64,000 nt of DNA from Acidovorax sp. A79 (GCF_041154505.1 NZ_AP028672.1:1997001-2061000); one strand, 5' to 3'. Shown: positions 38,132 to 49,659, counted from the stretch's first letter. Program-made: numbers and translations. Notes: a model not told the origin generated them from the sequence alone.

Positions 38132-38355
38132 TTATCTATTGTCGGCGCTCCGCATGCCCCTAGGCCCCCTGGCCGCACTCGCCCCCTGCGGCCGCGCAGC
38201 GGCCGCTCGGCCCCGCGCCAGCCGCGTCCCCGCCACCCGCTCGCCTGCGCGCTGCCACATGCGCGTGGCCTGACGCCGCCGCATGGAAAAAAACCGACCC
38301 GCCTATAGGACGGAACCTACAGAAATCGCTGCCGCAGATTTTCAAAATGAATTCA

Positions 38356-38382
38356 CACACGGCCTTCGTGTGCATTTTTTTT
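38356..38382 (+). terminator. Intrinsic terminator hairpin in a gene leader
   Basis: CACACG (38356-38361) and CGTGTG (38367-38372) form a stem with a 5-base loop, then CA and eight Ts (38375-38382). It ends 19 bases before an ATG with a proper ribosome-binding site. It may end boxCBA transcription, or act as an attenuator for the next gene. Confidence 0.7.
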
Positions 38383-38401
38383 GATCATCAGGAGATATTC
38401 C

Positions 38402-38614
38402 ATGCCCAACAACAACCCCCAAGGCCACAACCAATACACCGACGACAGCGACTCCCAGCGCAAGAGTTCGGGCAACCGCCAGGCGGAGCAGAGCACCGGC
38501 GCTTCCGGCAGCCGCCAGCAGGGGCAGAACGAGCGCCCGGGCTCCAGCGGCAACCAGGGAAGCCGCGAGCAGCAAGGCGACTCTTCCCGCCGCTCTTCCC
38601 AGAACCAGCGCTGA
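38402..38614 (+). CDS. Small hydrophilic disordered protein, unknown
   Basis: 70 residues, starting MPNNNPQGHNQYTDDSDSQRK and made almost wholly of N, Q, S, G, R, E and D. There is no hydrophobic core, membrane segment or cysteine, so it should be intrinsically disordered. AGGAGA lies seven bases before the ATG, which fixes the start. Such Q/S/G-rich small proteins resemble stress-induced hydrophilins, but no named family is recognised. It precedes another charged disordered protein at 38707 and follows a terminator hairpin by 19 bases, suggesting conditional expression. Confidence 0.7.
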   Translation: MPNNNPQGHNQYTDDSDSQRKSSGNRQAEQSTGASGSRQQGQNERPGSSGNQGSREQQGDSSRRSSQNQR

Positions 38615-38706
38615 GCCGGCCTTGTAGGCACCGGCAGGCATTTCCTCGCAACCCTGGCTGACCAGCCAGCAACCATGAACGGACCAACACACCAGGAGAA
38701 TTGAAA

Positions 38707-39360
38707 ATGGGTTATCGAGACAGTGATGACAGCGGCTTTTCCCGCCATGGCATGGGTCGGGACCATGACGAAGGGCGGTATGCCGAACGCGCCCACCGCG
38801 GCAGCATGGACCGCGATGACCAGCGCCCGGGCTACGCCCCCGAGCTGGATGACCGGTACGGCCAGTACGGCATGGTGCGCAACGACTACCGTGGCAACGC
38901 TGGCCTGGGCCTGCCGCCGCGCGAGGGCCGTGACCGTTTTTCCTCGCCGGACCGGTTCCAGGGAGGCGGCGGCTACCGCAACGATGGCCGGGAGATGTAC
39001 CACCCGCCGAACAGCCGCTTCGACAGCGACTACCGGGACTACCAGGACCAGGACCGCGCGGGCTATGCCCGAGGGGGTGGGCACTGGGGCAGCGACGATG
39101 AGCTGCGCGGGCCCTCCCAGGGCCGCCAGGGTCACCACGACCCCGACTACCAGCAATGGCGGCAGGAACAGCTGCGCCTGCTGGACGAGGACTACCAGTC
39201 GTGGCGCAAGGAGCGCTACGAGAAGTTTTCCGACGACTTCAATACCTGGCGCACTTCGCGCAACCAGCAGTCCCCCTCCAAGGGCCAGGCCGGTGCCACG
39301 GGCAGCAGCAGCACCAGCAATCCCGGCGCCACATCCGGCAAATCCAAGGACGCAGGCTGA
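38707..39360 (+). CDS. Charged disordered protein with 15-residue W-R repeats, unknown
   Basis: 217 residues. The N-terminal two thirds are rich in R, D, Y, G and H (for example MGYRDSDDSGFSRHGMGRDH) with no hydrophobic core. Residues about 145-190 hold three imperfect 15-residue repeats: DYQQWRQEQLRLLDE, DYQSWRKERYEKFSD and DFNTWRTSR, likely amphipathic helices. The C-terminus is serine/glycine-rich. GGAGAATTGAAA precedes the ATG at 38707; a TTG six bases before is in frame but unlikely. No catalytic motif is visible and I do not recognise a named family. Its position in a group of small stress-like genes suggests a protective or scaffold role; that is inference. Confidence 0.75.
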   Translation: MGYRDSDDSGFSRHGMGRDHDEGRYAERAHRGSMDRDDQRPGYAPELDDRYGQYGMVRNDYRGNAGLGLPPREGRDRFSSPDRFQGGGGYRNDGREMYHPPNSRFDSDYRDYQDQDRAGYARGGGHWGSDDELRGPSQGRQGHHDPDYQQWRQEQLRLLDEDYQSWRKERYEKFSDDFNTWRTSRNQQSPSKGQAGATGSSSTSNPGATSGKSKDAG

Positions 39361-39654
39361 CGGCGGCGCCGCTCCTTGAGGAAGGCCGGCGGGCGCACGT
39401 TCGCCGGTGACCCGGCCCGTGACGCGGCGCCCCTGACTCCCTGGCCGCCCCTCCCCCGCGCGGGAGTGGGCGGCTTATTCCTGCCCGCGTGGAACGGGTC
39501 GGGCTTCCCCTGGCGTTCCCGGCTGGCGCGCTCCGCGCCACAGTTGCTCATTCGTCCTACAACAGGCCCGGCGGTCCAAAAATACGATGGCGGCATCCCC
39601 CTGGCGATGGCGCCGCCGGCCCCTCTCGCCGTTTCCGAGAGCAAAGGAATCCGC

Positions 39655-40818
39655 ATGACCGCCTTGTCCGCATACGGTGACGCTCTCCGCCCCTCGCCCT
39701 CCAGATCATCCGCCCAGACAGAAATCGTCATGCCGTTCACGCAGGGCATCAAGGGGCACTCGAGCGTGCACGAACACGTGACGCGCGAGCAGATCGCCCG
39801 CCATGTCGCCGCGCTCAAGGGTTGCCCCTTCATGAAAGAGGTGCCCCAGCCCTTGTGGACCCGCCGCACCTACCTCGTGCCCAGCGACACCCTCGTGGCG
39901 TCCACGGCGCAGCGCCTGGGCCTGTTGGGAGAAGACGACCTGTTCGGCGGCGTGGTGCCCCATGCCTTCGTCGCCACCAAGGCCATCACCCATCCCCTGG
40001 TGTCGGCCACGGCCGCGGCCCCGCAAGGCTGGAGCGAGGCGTTTTCCCGCCGGGTCGGCGCCGCCGTGCTGCCGGGCTACACCGCGTTCTCCAGCCGGGA
40101 TGCGCAGGAGGCCGGTGAACAACTGCTGGCGCTGGGTCCCGTGCGGGTCAAGCCCGTGGGCGAGACCGGAGGGCGCGGCCAGACGGTGGTGCCCGACACC
40201 CGCGCGCTCTCCGCCTGCCTGGCGGCATTGGGCAAGGCGGCCCTGGTCGAGCAGGGCATCGTGCTGGAGCACAACCTCTCCCAGGTGGACACGCTGAGCG
40301 TGGGCCAGGTGCGCGTGGCGGGCATCCTGGCCTCGTACCACGGCAGGCAGCGCCTCACGCAGAACAACACCGGCGCGATGGCCTACGGCGGCTCCGACCT
40401 GACCGTGGTGCGGGGCGATTTCCACGCGCTCCTGTCCACGCTCCCGCCCGGCCCCGTCCGCAAGGCGGTCGATCAGGCCCTGGCGTACGACGCCGCGGTG
40501 CGGGAATGCTTTCCGGGGTTTTTCGCCTCGCGCATCAACTACGACGTCGCGCAGGGCATCGCGGCCGACGGCCGGTGGTGCTCGGGGGTGCTGGAGCAAT
40601 CCTGGAGGATCGGCGGCGCCACCGGCGCCGAAGTGGCCGCGCTCGAAGCCTTTCACGCCGACCGCTCCCTGCGCTCGGTGCAGGCCAGCTGCGTGGAGAC
40701 GTATGGCCGCTTCGAGCCCCTTCCGGCAGCGGCGACCGAGTACTTCCGGGGAGAGGATCCCGAAGTGGGCCTGCTGACCAAATACGCCCTGGTGCATCGC
40801 GATGGCCACGCGGCATAG
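39655..40818 (+). CDS. DUF3182 protein, probably ATP-grasp-like
   Basis: 387 residues. I recognise the DUF3182 family of beta-proteobacteria, whose role is unknown. Features suggest an ATP-grasp fold: VRVKPVGETGGRGQTVV (K-P...G-G-x-G loop, near residue 165), VEQGIVLEHNLSQVDTLSVGQV, and FASRINYDVAQGIAADGRW with an R-x-N metal-binding pattern. If so, it forms a bond using ATP, but the essential acid and acceptor are unknown. AAAGGA lies six bases before the ATG at 39655, which rules out the longer upstream frame. A CCTACAA element is about 95 bases upstream. The gene overlaps the following hydrolase by 17 bases, so the two are coupled. Confidence 0.8.
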   Translation: MTALSAYGDALRPSPSRSSAQTEIVMPFTQGIKGHSSVHEHVTREQIARHVAALKGCPFMKEVPQPLWTRRTYLVPSDTLVASTAQRLGLLGEDDLFGGVVPHAFVATKAITHPLVSATAAAPQGWSEAFSRRVGAAVLPGYTAFSSRDAQEAGEQLLALGPVRVKPVGETGGRGQTVVPDTRALSACLAALGKAALVEQGIVLEHNLSQVDTLSVGQVRVAGILASYHGRQRLTQNNTGAMAYGGSDLTVVRGDFHALLSTLPPGPVRKAVDQALAYDAAVRECFPGFFASRINYDVAQGIAADGRWCSGVLEQSWRIGGATGAEVAALEAFHADRSLRSVQASCVETYGRFEPLPAAATEYFRGEDPEVGLLTKYALVHRDGHAA

Positions 40819-41560
40819 GGCGATCCAGATTCCCTCGGGGGACCGCACGATCGCGGGCACGCTGGTCGCGCCCGACACCGTGGTGCCGGGCGTCATGCTG
40901 GTGCACGGCTGGGACGGCAGCCAGGAGCAGTACCTTGCGCGCGCCCATGCCATCGCCGCCCTGGGGTGCATCTGCCTGACCTTCGACCTGCGGGGCCATG
41001 CCAGCGACAAGGCCCACCGCGACACGGTCACCCGGGAAGACAACCTCAACGACATGCTCGCCGCCTACGACCTTCTCACGGGCCACCCCGCGGTGGACGC
41101 CAACTCCGTGGCGGTGGTGGGCAGCAGCTACGGCGGCTACCTGGCCACCGTGCTCAGCGCGCTGCGGCCCCTGCGGTGGATGGCGCTGCGCGCTCCCGCG
41201 CTCTACAAGGACGAGGACTGGCTGGTGTCCAAGCAGAACCTCGACCGCCAGGAGATATCCCGCTACCGCGCCATGAAACTCGCCTCCGACAGCAACCGCG
41301 CCCTGGCGGCCAGCGCGGTCTTCGAAGGGGATGTGCTGCTGGTCGAATCCGAACTCGACCACATCGTCCCACACCCGGTCATCGAGAACTACCGCGCCGC
41401 GTTCCTGCGCACCCACTCCATGACCTACCGGGTGATCAAGCAGGCAGACCACAGCCTGTCCAAACCCGAATGGAGCGAGGCCTACACCGCGATGCTGGTG
41501 ACCTGGATGTCGGAAATGCTGGGGCTGGCCAAGAACGGACAGCCCTCCGGCAAGAAGTGA
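40802..41560 (+). CDS. Alpha/beta hydrolase (dienelactone-hydrolase/peptidase-S9-like)
   Basis: 252 residues. VMLVHGWDGSQEQYLARAHAIA is the oxyanion region and TFDLRGHASDK follows; VAVVGSSYGGYLATVL carries the catalytic serine (G-S-S-Y-G), VESELDHIVPH the aspartate, and KQADHSLSKPEW the histidine. There is no signal peptide. The 17-base overlap with the DUF3182 gene suggests the two act on one small molecule, perhaps as ligase and hydrolase. Substrate unknown. Confidence 0.85.
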   Translation: MATRHRAIQIPSGDRTIAGTLVAPDTVVPGVMLVHGWDGSQEQYLARAHAIAALGCICLTFDLRGHASDKAHRDTVTREDNLNDMLAAYDLLTGHPAVDANSVAVVGSSYGGYLATVLSALRPLRWMALRAPALYKDEDWLVSKQNLDRQEISRYRAMKLASDSNRALAASAVFEGDVLLVESELDHIVPHPVIENYRAAFLRTHSMTYRVIKQADHSLSKPEWSEAYTAMLVTWMSEMLGLAKNGQPSGKK

Positions 41561-41706
41561 CGTAGGCCGGCGGGCGCCGGAGGCGCCACGCCACCCACCG
41601 GGCCTTCGCCGCATCCATCCGATGGGCACAGTCAAAACTGTCCGACACGGCCGCCGCGCGCGCGGAGGGCTAATGGAGCTTCTTCCCTGCCGCCCTGGAG
41701 AACACC

Positions 41707-41856
41707 ATGTCCAAGACACACCGCTCCGGTTCCGATCCCCACCTCAAGCCCCGCGAACTCAAGCGCATGCGCCAGTGGGAAGCCATGGCCCGGCCCCGCC
41801 AGGTGCCGCTGCGGTTTCCCGAGCCCGAGCCCCCGCTATGGAAGCCGCTGGGCTGA
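41707..41856 (+). CDS. Small basic protein, 49 residues, unknown
   Basis: An ATG ORF with GGAGA eight bases upstream. The product starts MSKTHRSGSDPHLKPRELKRM and is rich in R, K and P with a tail of alternating E and P (RFPEPEPPLWKPLG). It is not hydrophobic. The strong ribosome-binding site and clean position between a hydrolase and an SDR support a real gene. No family recognised. Confidence 0.6.
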   Translation: MSKTHRSGSDPHLKPRELKRMRQWEAMARPRQVPLRFPEPEPPLWKPLG

Positions 41857-41927
41857 CCGCGATTGCACACCACGCGCCGGCCCGACGCCGCCCGTTTCCC
41901 ATCCACCGCATGTGAAGAAGCCTTGCC

Positions 41928-42959
41928 ATGAAGCCATCATCCAAGACAGCCCCGTCCACCCCGGCCGCACGGGCCACGGCCACGGCCGCGAAGCAAAAGA
42001 AGATCCAGGCAGCGCAGGACCGCCGCGACGAGCGCGCCCGCCCGGCCAAGGCAGCGCCCGCTTCGGCCCGGGGCAAGGCCCCCGCGCCCGGCCCCGGGCG
42101 CTCGGAACCCGCCCCCCCGCTGCCGGCCCAGCACCTTGCCAAACCCGGCAGCGAGGCCGAGATGCAGCTCAAGCCGAGGTTCGAGGCACCCCACTACCGG
42201 GGCAGCGGCAAGCTCACGGGGTTCTCCACCCTCATTACCGGGGGCGACTCCGGGATAGGCCGTGCGGTGGCGGTGCTGTTTGCCCGCGAGGGCGCGGATG
42301 TCGCCATCGCCTACCTGGCCGAACACGAGGATGCCCAGCGGACGCGCGAGCTGGTGGAGGCCGAGGGCGGCCGGTCCATCCTGATACCCGGCGACGTCAA
42401 GGACGCGGCATTCTGCGCCGGCGCCGTGCGGCAGGTGGTCAAGGCGTTTGGCAAACTTAACGTGCTGGTCAACAACGCCGCGTTCCAGGAGCACGCGGAC
42501 TCCCTCGAAGCGCTGACGGCGGAGCGTTTCGACGAGACGTTCCAGACCAACATCTATGGCTACTTCTACATGGCCAAGGCAGCCCTGCCCCACTTGCACC
42601 GGGGCGATTCGATCATCAACACCGGCTCGGTCACCGGCCTGCGCGGCAGCAAGGAACTGCTGGACTATTCCGCCACCAAAGGCGCCATCCATGCCTTCAC
42701 CAAGGCCCTGGCCCACAACCTGGCCGAGCGGGGCATCCGCGTGAACGCGGTGGCCCCGGGGCCCGTGTGGACGCCCCTCAACCCCGCGGACAAGGCGCCC
42801 GGGGACATTGCCAGGTTTGGCGAAAAGACGCACATGGGCCGCCCTGCACAGCCCGAGGAGATTTCTCCCGCCTATGTGTTCCTGGCGGCCCCCTGCTGCT
42901 CCAGCTACATCACCGGCACCGTGCTGCCCATCACGGGCAACGCGGGAGACGGCGCGTGA
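41928..42959 (+). CDS. Short-chain dehydrogenase/reductase with basic N-terminal tail
   Basis: 343 residues. The first 75 or so are rich in K, A, P and R. The SDR core then shows LITGGDSGIGRAVAVLFAREGADVAI (T-G-x-x-x-G-I-G for cofactor), LVNNAAFQEH, INTGSVTG and the catalytic Y-x-x-x-K in LLDYSATKGAIHAF. GAPVWTPLNPA and ITGTVLPITG end the fold. It matches the subgroup often labelled glucose/ribitol dehydrogenase-like or general stress protein 39 type. The substrate is not known. The DUF779 gene that follows is on the opposite strand. Confidence 0.87.
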   Translation: MKPSSKTAPSTPAARATATAAKQKKIQAAQDRRDERARPAKAAPASARGKAPAPGPGRSEPAPPLPAQHLAKPGSEAEMQLKPRFEAPHYRGSGKLTGFSTLITGGDSGIGRAVAVLFAREGADVAIAYLAEHEDAQRTRELVEAEGGRSILIPGDVKDAAFCAGAVRQVVKAFGKLNVLVNNAAFQEHADSLEALTAERFDETFQTNIYGYFYMAKAALPHLHRGDSIINTGSVTGLRGSKELLDYSATKGAIHAFTKALAHNLAERGIRVNAVAPGPVWTPLNPADKAPGDIARFGEKTHMGRPAQPEEISPAYVFLAAPCCSSYITGTVLPITGNAGDGA

Positions 42960-42977
42960 AGAAAGCGGCGTGCGGCA

Positions 42978-43355
42978 TCACGCCAGATCCTGGCTGACCC
43001 GTGGTTCGATCTCGGCCCACTCCCCGTCGGTGAACAGGCGCGAGCGGGTGTGGAACGCCTTGCCCGTGCTGCCTTCCAGCGAAAACGTGCCGCCGTGCCC
43101 GTCGATCACATCCAGGATGAGCTGCGTGTGTTTCCAGTACTCGTACTGGGATTTGCCGATGTAGAACGGCGCGCCGCCCACATCGCCCAGCAGCACATCG
43201 CTGGCTCCAATCGTGAGATCGGTGGGCAGATAGCAGTTGGCCGCACTGTTGTCGCAGCAGCCACCCGACTGGTGGAACAACACGCTGCCATGCTGCGCCT
43301 GCAGCTGCGCGATCAGCGCCAGGGCTGCCTCGGTGGCAATGACTCTCTCGACCAT
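42978..43355 (-). CDS. DUF779 protein associated with an aldehyde dehydrogenase
   Basis: 125 residues starting MVERVIATEAALALIAQLQAQHGSVLFHQSGGCCDNSAANCYL. The SGGCCDNSAANC cysteine cluster and the later YWKHTQLILDVIDGHGG are DUF779 hallmarks. This family is nearly always next to an AcoD/ExaC-type aldehyde dehydrogenase, as here. Three cysteines could bind metal or take part in redox chemistry; no function is proven. AGGAGA before the ATG at 43355 fixes the start. A terminator hairpin lies between the dehydrogenase and this gene, so it may be made from read-through or its own promoter. Confidence 0.82.
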   Translation of the reverse strand: MVERVIATEAALALIAQLQAQHGSVLFHQSGGCCDNSAANCYLPTDLTIGASDVLLGDVGGAPFYIGKSQYEYWKHTQLILDVIDGHGGTFSLEGSTGKAFHTRSRLFTDGEWAEIEPRVSQDLA

Positions 43356-43377
43356 GGTGATCTCCTGATGTGCCGAC

Positions 43378-43417
43378 AAAAAACGCTGCTGTGCTGAAAG
43401 TAATTTCGCAGCAGCGT
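43378..43417 (-). terminator. Intrinsic terminator between aldehyde dehydrogenase and DUF779
   Basis: Nine-bp inverted repeat (ACGCTGCTG at 43383-43391 and CAGCAGCGT at 43409-43417, 17-base loop). Read leftward it is followed by six Ts (43378-43383 region). It is 114 bases after the dehydrogenase stop and about 22 bases before the DUF779 ATG. Confidence 0.75.
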
Positions 43418-43530
43418 CACGGTGGTTCACAGAGCGTCGATGGCCAGGCGCGTCGTCGCAGGCAGCGGCAGCGCCAGGGCAAGACGGCGCAACGACGCCA
43501 GCGGCGCCCTGTGGGCCACAACCCACCAAA

Positions 43531-45054
<1,524 letters not shown>

Positions 45055-45121
45055 GTTGTCTGTCTCCGGTGGATTTGTGGACATCTGCTCGGCACAGCGC
45101 GCCGCCAGATAGAGGACATGA

Positions 45122-45138
45122 CTCAAAACCCGTGCCAA
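45122..45138 (-). promoter_or_regulatory. Sigma-54-like promoter for the aldehyde dehydrogenase
   Basis: The minus-strand sequence TTGGCACGGGTTTTGAG matches the -24/-12 pattern TGGCACG-N4-TTGC with one key mismatch: TTGA instead of TTGC at -12. It lies about 70 bases upstream of the dehydrogenase ATG and faces the sigma-54 activator gene. Confidence 0.65.
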
Positions 45139-45216
45139 CCCAGCCAATCTTCCAAGTGGTTGATTTTTATGGCTTTGTTTGCGCGTTCGCAAGAAAGCAC
45201 AACCCATCGGCCGTTA

Positions 45217-45259
45217 AGGTGTCCGCTCCAGAACGCGACACCTGTCACGAAATGGAACA
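45217..45259. promoter_or_regulatory. Possible activator-binding palindromes upstream of the sigma-54 promoter
   Basis: AGGTGTC (45217-45223) and GACACCT (45237-45243) form a perfect inverted repeat with a 13-base centre. A second, imperfect one, TGTCAC...GGAACA, follows at 45244-45259. They lie 80-120 bases upstream of the sigma-54-like promoter, the usual place for enhancer sites. Confidence 0.5.
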
Positions 45260-45364
45260 GTTGAAGCAGCCCCGCGGCCATCGCTATTGCCCTGGCCTCT
45301 GGCCACCGCCATACTGGCTTTCAAACAGGGCGCGTTCATGACGCCCGGGCAGGAGACAAACACC

Positions 45365-47302
<1,938 letters not shown>

Positions 47303-47362
47303 CCAGGCCCCTGCCGCGCCACGGCGCTGGCGCTGCCGACATCCGCTCGGGGATCGCGGGCC

Positions 47363-47575
47363 TTACGGTTGCCGGTCTCCCTTGGCGTATTCCTTGAGCG
47401 CATCGATGGCCTCTTCGCGCGTGGCCCAGGAGGCATCGCGGACCGGCACATTGTGTCCGTCTATCAGAAGGCTCTGCACGGTGTAGCGCCCCTGCGGCGT
47501 CCTGCAGAGCACCGCGGAGTAGGAGCTTGCATCCGCCGTGCCAAAAACGTTCTCTTCCTCGAGTTCACCGGGCAT
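47363..47575 (-). CDS. Small protein, 70 residues, unknown
   Basis: Starts MPGELEEENVFGTADASSYSAVLCRTPQGRYTVQSLLIDG and ends WATREEAIDALKEYAKGDRQP. It looks like a compact alpha-beta domain rather than a membrane or secreted protein. GAGGAGG lies eight bases before the ATG, an unusually strong ribosome-binding site. It is divergent from the Ku gene across a 210-base gap. I do not recognise a family. Confidence 0.7.
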   Translation of the reverse strand: MPGELEEENVFGTADASSYSAVLCRTPQGRYTVQSLLIDGHNVPVRDASWATREEAIDALKEYAKGDRQP

Positions 47576-47785
47576 GGAAACCTCCTCATCCGTTCGCCAC
47601 GTTGGACCTTTGATTGTCGGCAGCGGAGTCCGCCAACGGTGTAGGCCAATGGCCCCTTGCGCCTTCTTCGGAGGCCGCGGCGCGCCGCTTTCCTACAGAC
47701 ATCGAAGGGCCGCCGCGAAACGATCGAATCCAACGGCCCCGCGGCGCATCCCGCGCTGCGCGATGCCCTGTTAGAAAGTGCGTAC

Positions 47786-48694
47786 ATGGCTACCAGCAAC
47801 CGGGTGCTCTGGAAGGGCGCCATCTCCTTCGGCCTTGTCCATATTCCCGTGGGCCTGCACACCGCCACCACGGAGCAAGGCATTGATTTCGATTGGCTGG
47901 ACAAGCGGTCGATGGACCCCGTGGGCTACAAGCGGATCAACAAGCGCACCGGCAAGGAAATCGACAAGGCCCACATCGTCAAGGGCGTCGAGTACGAGAA
48001 CGGGCAGTACGTTGTTCTTTCCCCGGAGGAAATCGAAGGCGCCTTCCCGCGCACCACCCAGACCATCGAGATCGAGCGCTTTGTGAACGCCCAGGAAATC
48101 CCGTTCGTCTACCTGGAGCGCCCGTACTACGTGAGCCCCATCAACAAGGGGCACAAGGTGTATGCCCTGCTGCGCGAAGCCCTCGCCAGGACCGGGAAGA
48201 TCGCGCTGGCAAAGGTCGTGATCCAGACCAAGCAGCACCTGGCGCTGCTGGCGCCCTCGGGACCCGCGCTCGTCCTCAACCTGCTCAGATGGGGCGACGA
48301 GGTCAAGGGTTTCGAGGGACTGGATCTCCCCGCCCTGGGCGCCACCGCCATCAAGCCCAGCGAGATGAAGATGGCGACGCAGCTCATCGCCGAAATGACC
48401 GGCCACTGGAAGCCGGAAGATTTCAAGGACGAATTCCGCCAGCAGGTCATGGACCTGGTGGCCGCCAAGGTCCAGCAGGGCGATACCCGCACGGTCACGC
48501 AGCCCGCACAGGCCGCCACGGGCAGCGCGGAAATCATCGACCTCACGGAGCTGCTGCAGCGCAGCCTCAAGCCCGTAAACCGCCGCCCTGCCGCCAGGCC
48601 GGCGGCCAAGGAGGGCGGCACGGCGCCGCGCAAAACCGCGCGCAAGCGTGCCGCGGCCAAGACGCCTTCCGCGCAGCGCAAGAAGGCGGCCTGA
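47786..48694 (+). CDS. ku: Ku protein for non-homologous end joining
   Basis: 302 residues. MATSNRVLWKGAISFGLVHIPVGLHTATTEQ is the bacterial Ku start, followed by DWLDKRSMDPVGYKRINKRTG and FVNAQEIPFVYLERPYYVSP of the ring-shaped core. The last 60 residues are a basic Ala/Lys/Arg tail (RPAAKEGGTAPRKTARKRAAAK), the extended type found in many soil proteobacteria. Ku binds double-strand ends and recruits LigD. The stop TGA shares its last base with the ATG of the LigD-like polymerase gene, so the two are coupled. A longer upstream frame exists but the core begins at 47786. Confidence 0.95.
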   Translation: MATSNRVLWKGAISFGLVHIPVGLHTATTEQGIDFDWLDKRSMDPVGYKRINKRTGKEIDKAHIVKGVEYENGQYVVLSPEEIEGAFPRTTQTIEIERFVNAQEIPFVYLERPYYVSPINKGHKVYALLREALARTGKIALAKVVIQTKQHLALLAPSGPALVLNLLRWGDEVKGFEGLDLPALGATAIKPSEMKMATQLIAEMTGHWKPEDFKDEFRQQVMDLVAAKVQQGDTRTVTQPAQAATGSAEIIDLTELLQRSLKPVNRRPAARPAAKEGGTAPRKTARKRAAAKTPSAQRKKAA

Positions 48695-49659
48695 TGAAGC
48701 GCGCGGACGCGGCACACGCACCACAGGCCCCGGCGACGCGATCGCCCCGCGCCAGGAAACGCGCCAGATCGCCACAGCCCGGACCGCGCATCTCCCACGG
48801 TGAGCGCGTGATCGATCCGTCCACGGGATTCACCAAGATGGACATGGTGCGGTACTACGCCAAGGTCGGCCCCTTGATGCTGCAGCACCTGAAAGCACGG
48901 CCCGTGGCCCTGGTGAGGGCTCCCGGGGGCGTGCCGGGAGAACTCTTCTTTCAGAAGCACCAGGAGGCCGAGGCGCTGCCCGGCATGCGGAGCCTGGACC
49001 CGGCGCTGGACGAGGGGCATGCGCCCTTGCTGGAAGTGGTCTCCCCACAGGGCTTGCGCAGCGGGTCGCAGATGAACGTCATTGAATACCACACCTGGAA
49101 CGCGCTGAAAGACAGGATGGAGCGCCCCGACCGGCTGACCTTCGACCTGGACCCGGGCGAAGGCGTGGCATGGGCGGATGTGCGTGAAGGCACGCGGCTG
49201 CTGCGCGTGCTGCTGCAGGGACTGGGGCTTCCCGCCTTTTTGAAAACCAGTGGGGGCAAGGGCCTTCACGTGGTGGTTCCGCTCAAGCGCCTGCGCGACT
49301 GGGACACGGTCAAGGATTTTTCCAGGGCCATCGTGCTGCACCTGGCCGAGACGATCCCGCAGCGCTTCGTGGCCAAGAGCGGTCCGCGCAACCGGGTGGG
49401 CAGGATCTTTGTGGACTACCTGCGCAACGGCCGCGGTGCGACGACCGTGAGCGCATGGTCGGCACGCGCACGGCCGGGAATGGGCGTTTCCGTGCCCGTC
49501 GGTTGGGAAGAACTGGATGCGCTGACCAGCGCCGCCCACTGGAACGTCCGGAACATCGACGCGAGGCTTGGCGTGGGCAATGGCCCCTGGCAGGCCTGCG
49601 AAGAGGCCGCGGTGAGTTTGACACCCGCGATGAAAGCGCTCGGATTCCGGCCCGGCTGA
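48694..49659 (+). CDS. Stand-alone LigD-type polymerase/primase domain
   Basis: 321 residues. After a basic leader of about 35 residues the sequence is the archaeo-eukaryotic-primase-like LigD polymerase domain: GFTKMDMVRYYAKVGPLMLQHLKARPVALVRAPGG, LTFDLDPGEGVAW with the catalytic D-x-D, KTSGGKGLHVVVPL with the histidine that holds the incoming nucleotide, and IFVDYLRNGRGATTVSAWSARA with the third acid. It can fill ends during Ku-dependent joining. The ATP-dependent ligase and 3-prime nuclease domains of full LigD are absent, and no ligase gene lies nearby. It must rely on a ligase elsewhere. Overlap with ku by one base supports joint expression. Confidence 0.9.
   Translation: MKRADAAHAPQAPATRSPRARKRARSPQPGPRISHGERVIDPSTGFTKMDMVRYYAKVGPLMLQHLKARPVALVRAPGGVPGELFFQKHQEAEALPGMRSLDPALDEGHAPLLEVVSPQGLRSGSQMNVIEYHTWNALKDRMERPDRLTFDLDPGEGVAWADVREGTRLLRVLLQGLGLPAFLKTSGGKGLHVVVPLKRLRDWDTVKDFSRAIVLHLAETIPQRFVAKSGPRNRVGRIFVDYLRNGRGATTVSAWSARARPGMGVSVPVGWEELDALTSAAHWNVRNIDARLGVGNGPWQACEEAAVSLTPAMKALGFRPG

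Larger units (their letters stand above)
38020..38401. other. Intergenic region after boxA
   Basis: 382 bases without a gene. It holds the AT-containing dispersed repeat (38073-38131), a very C/G-rich stretch without features, a CCTACAG element (38316-38322) and the terminator hairpin at 38356-38382 just before the next ATG. Confidence 0.6.

Noticed and set aside
43441..43530. Possible tRNA or small RNA after the aldehyde dehydrogenase
   Set aside because: No cloverleaf, anticodon arm or CCA end can be drawn; it is an ordinary short gap with a terminator.
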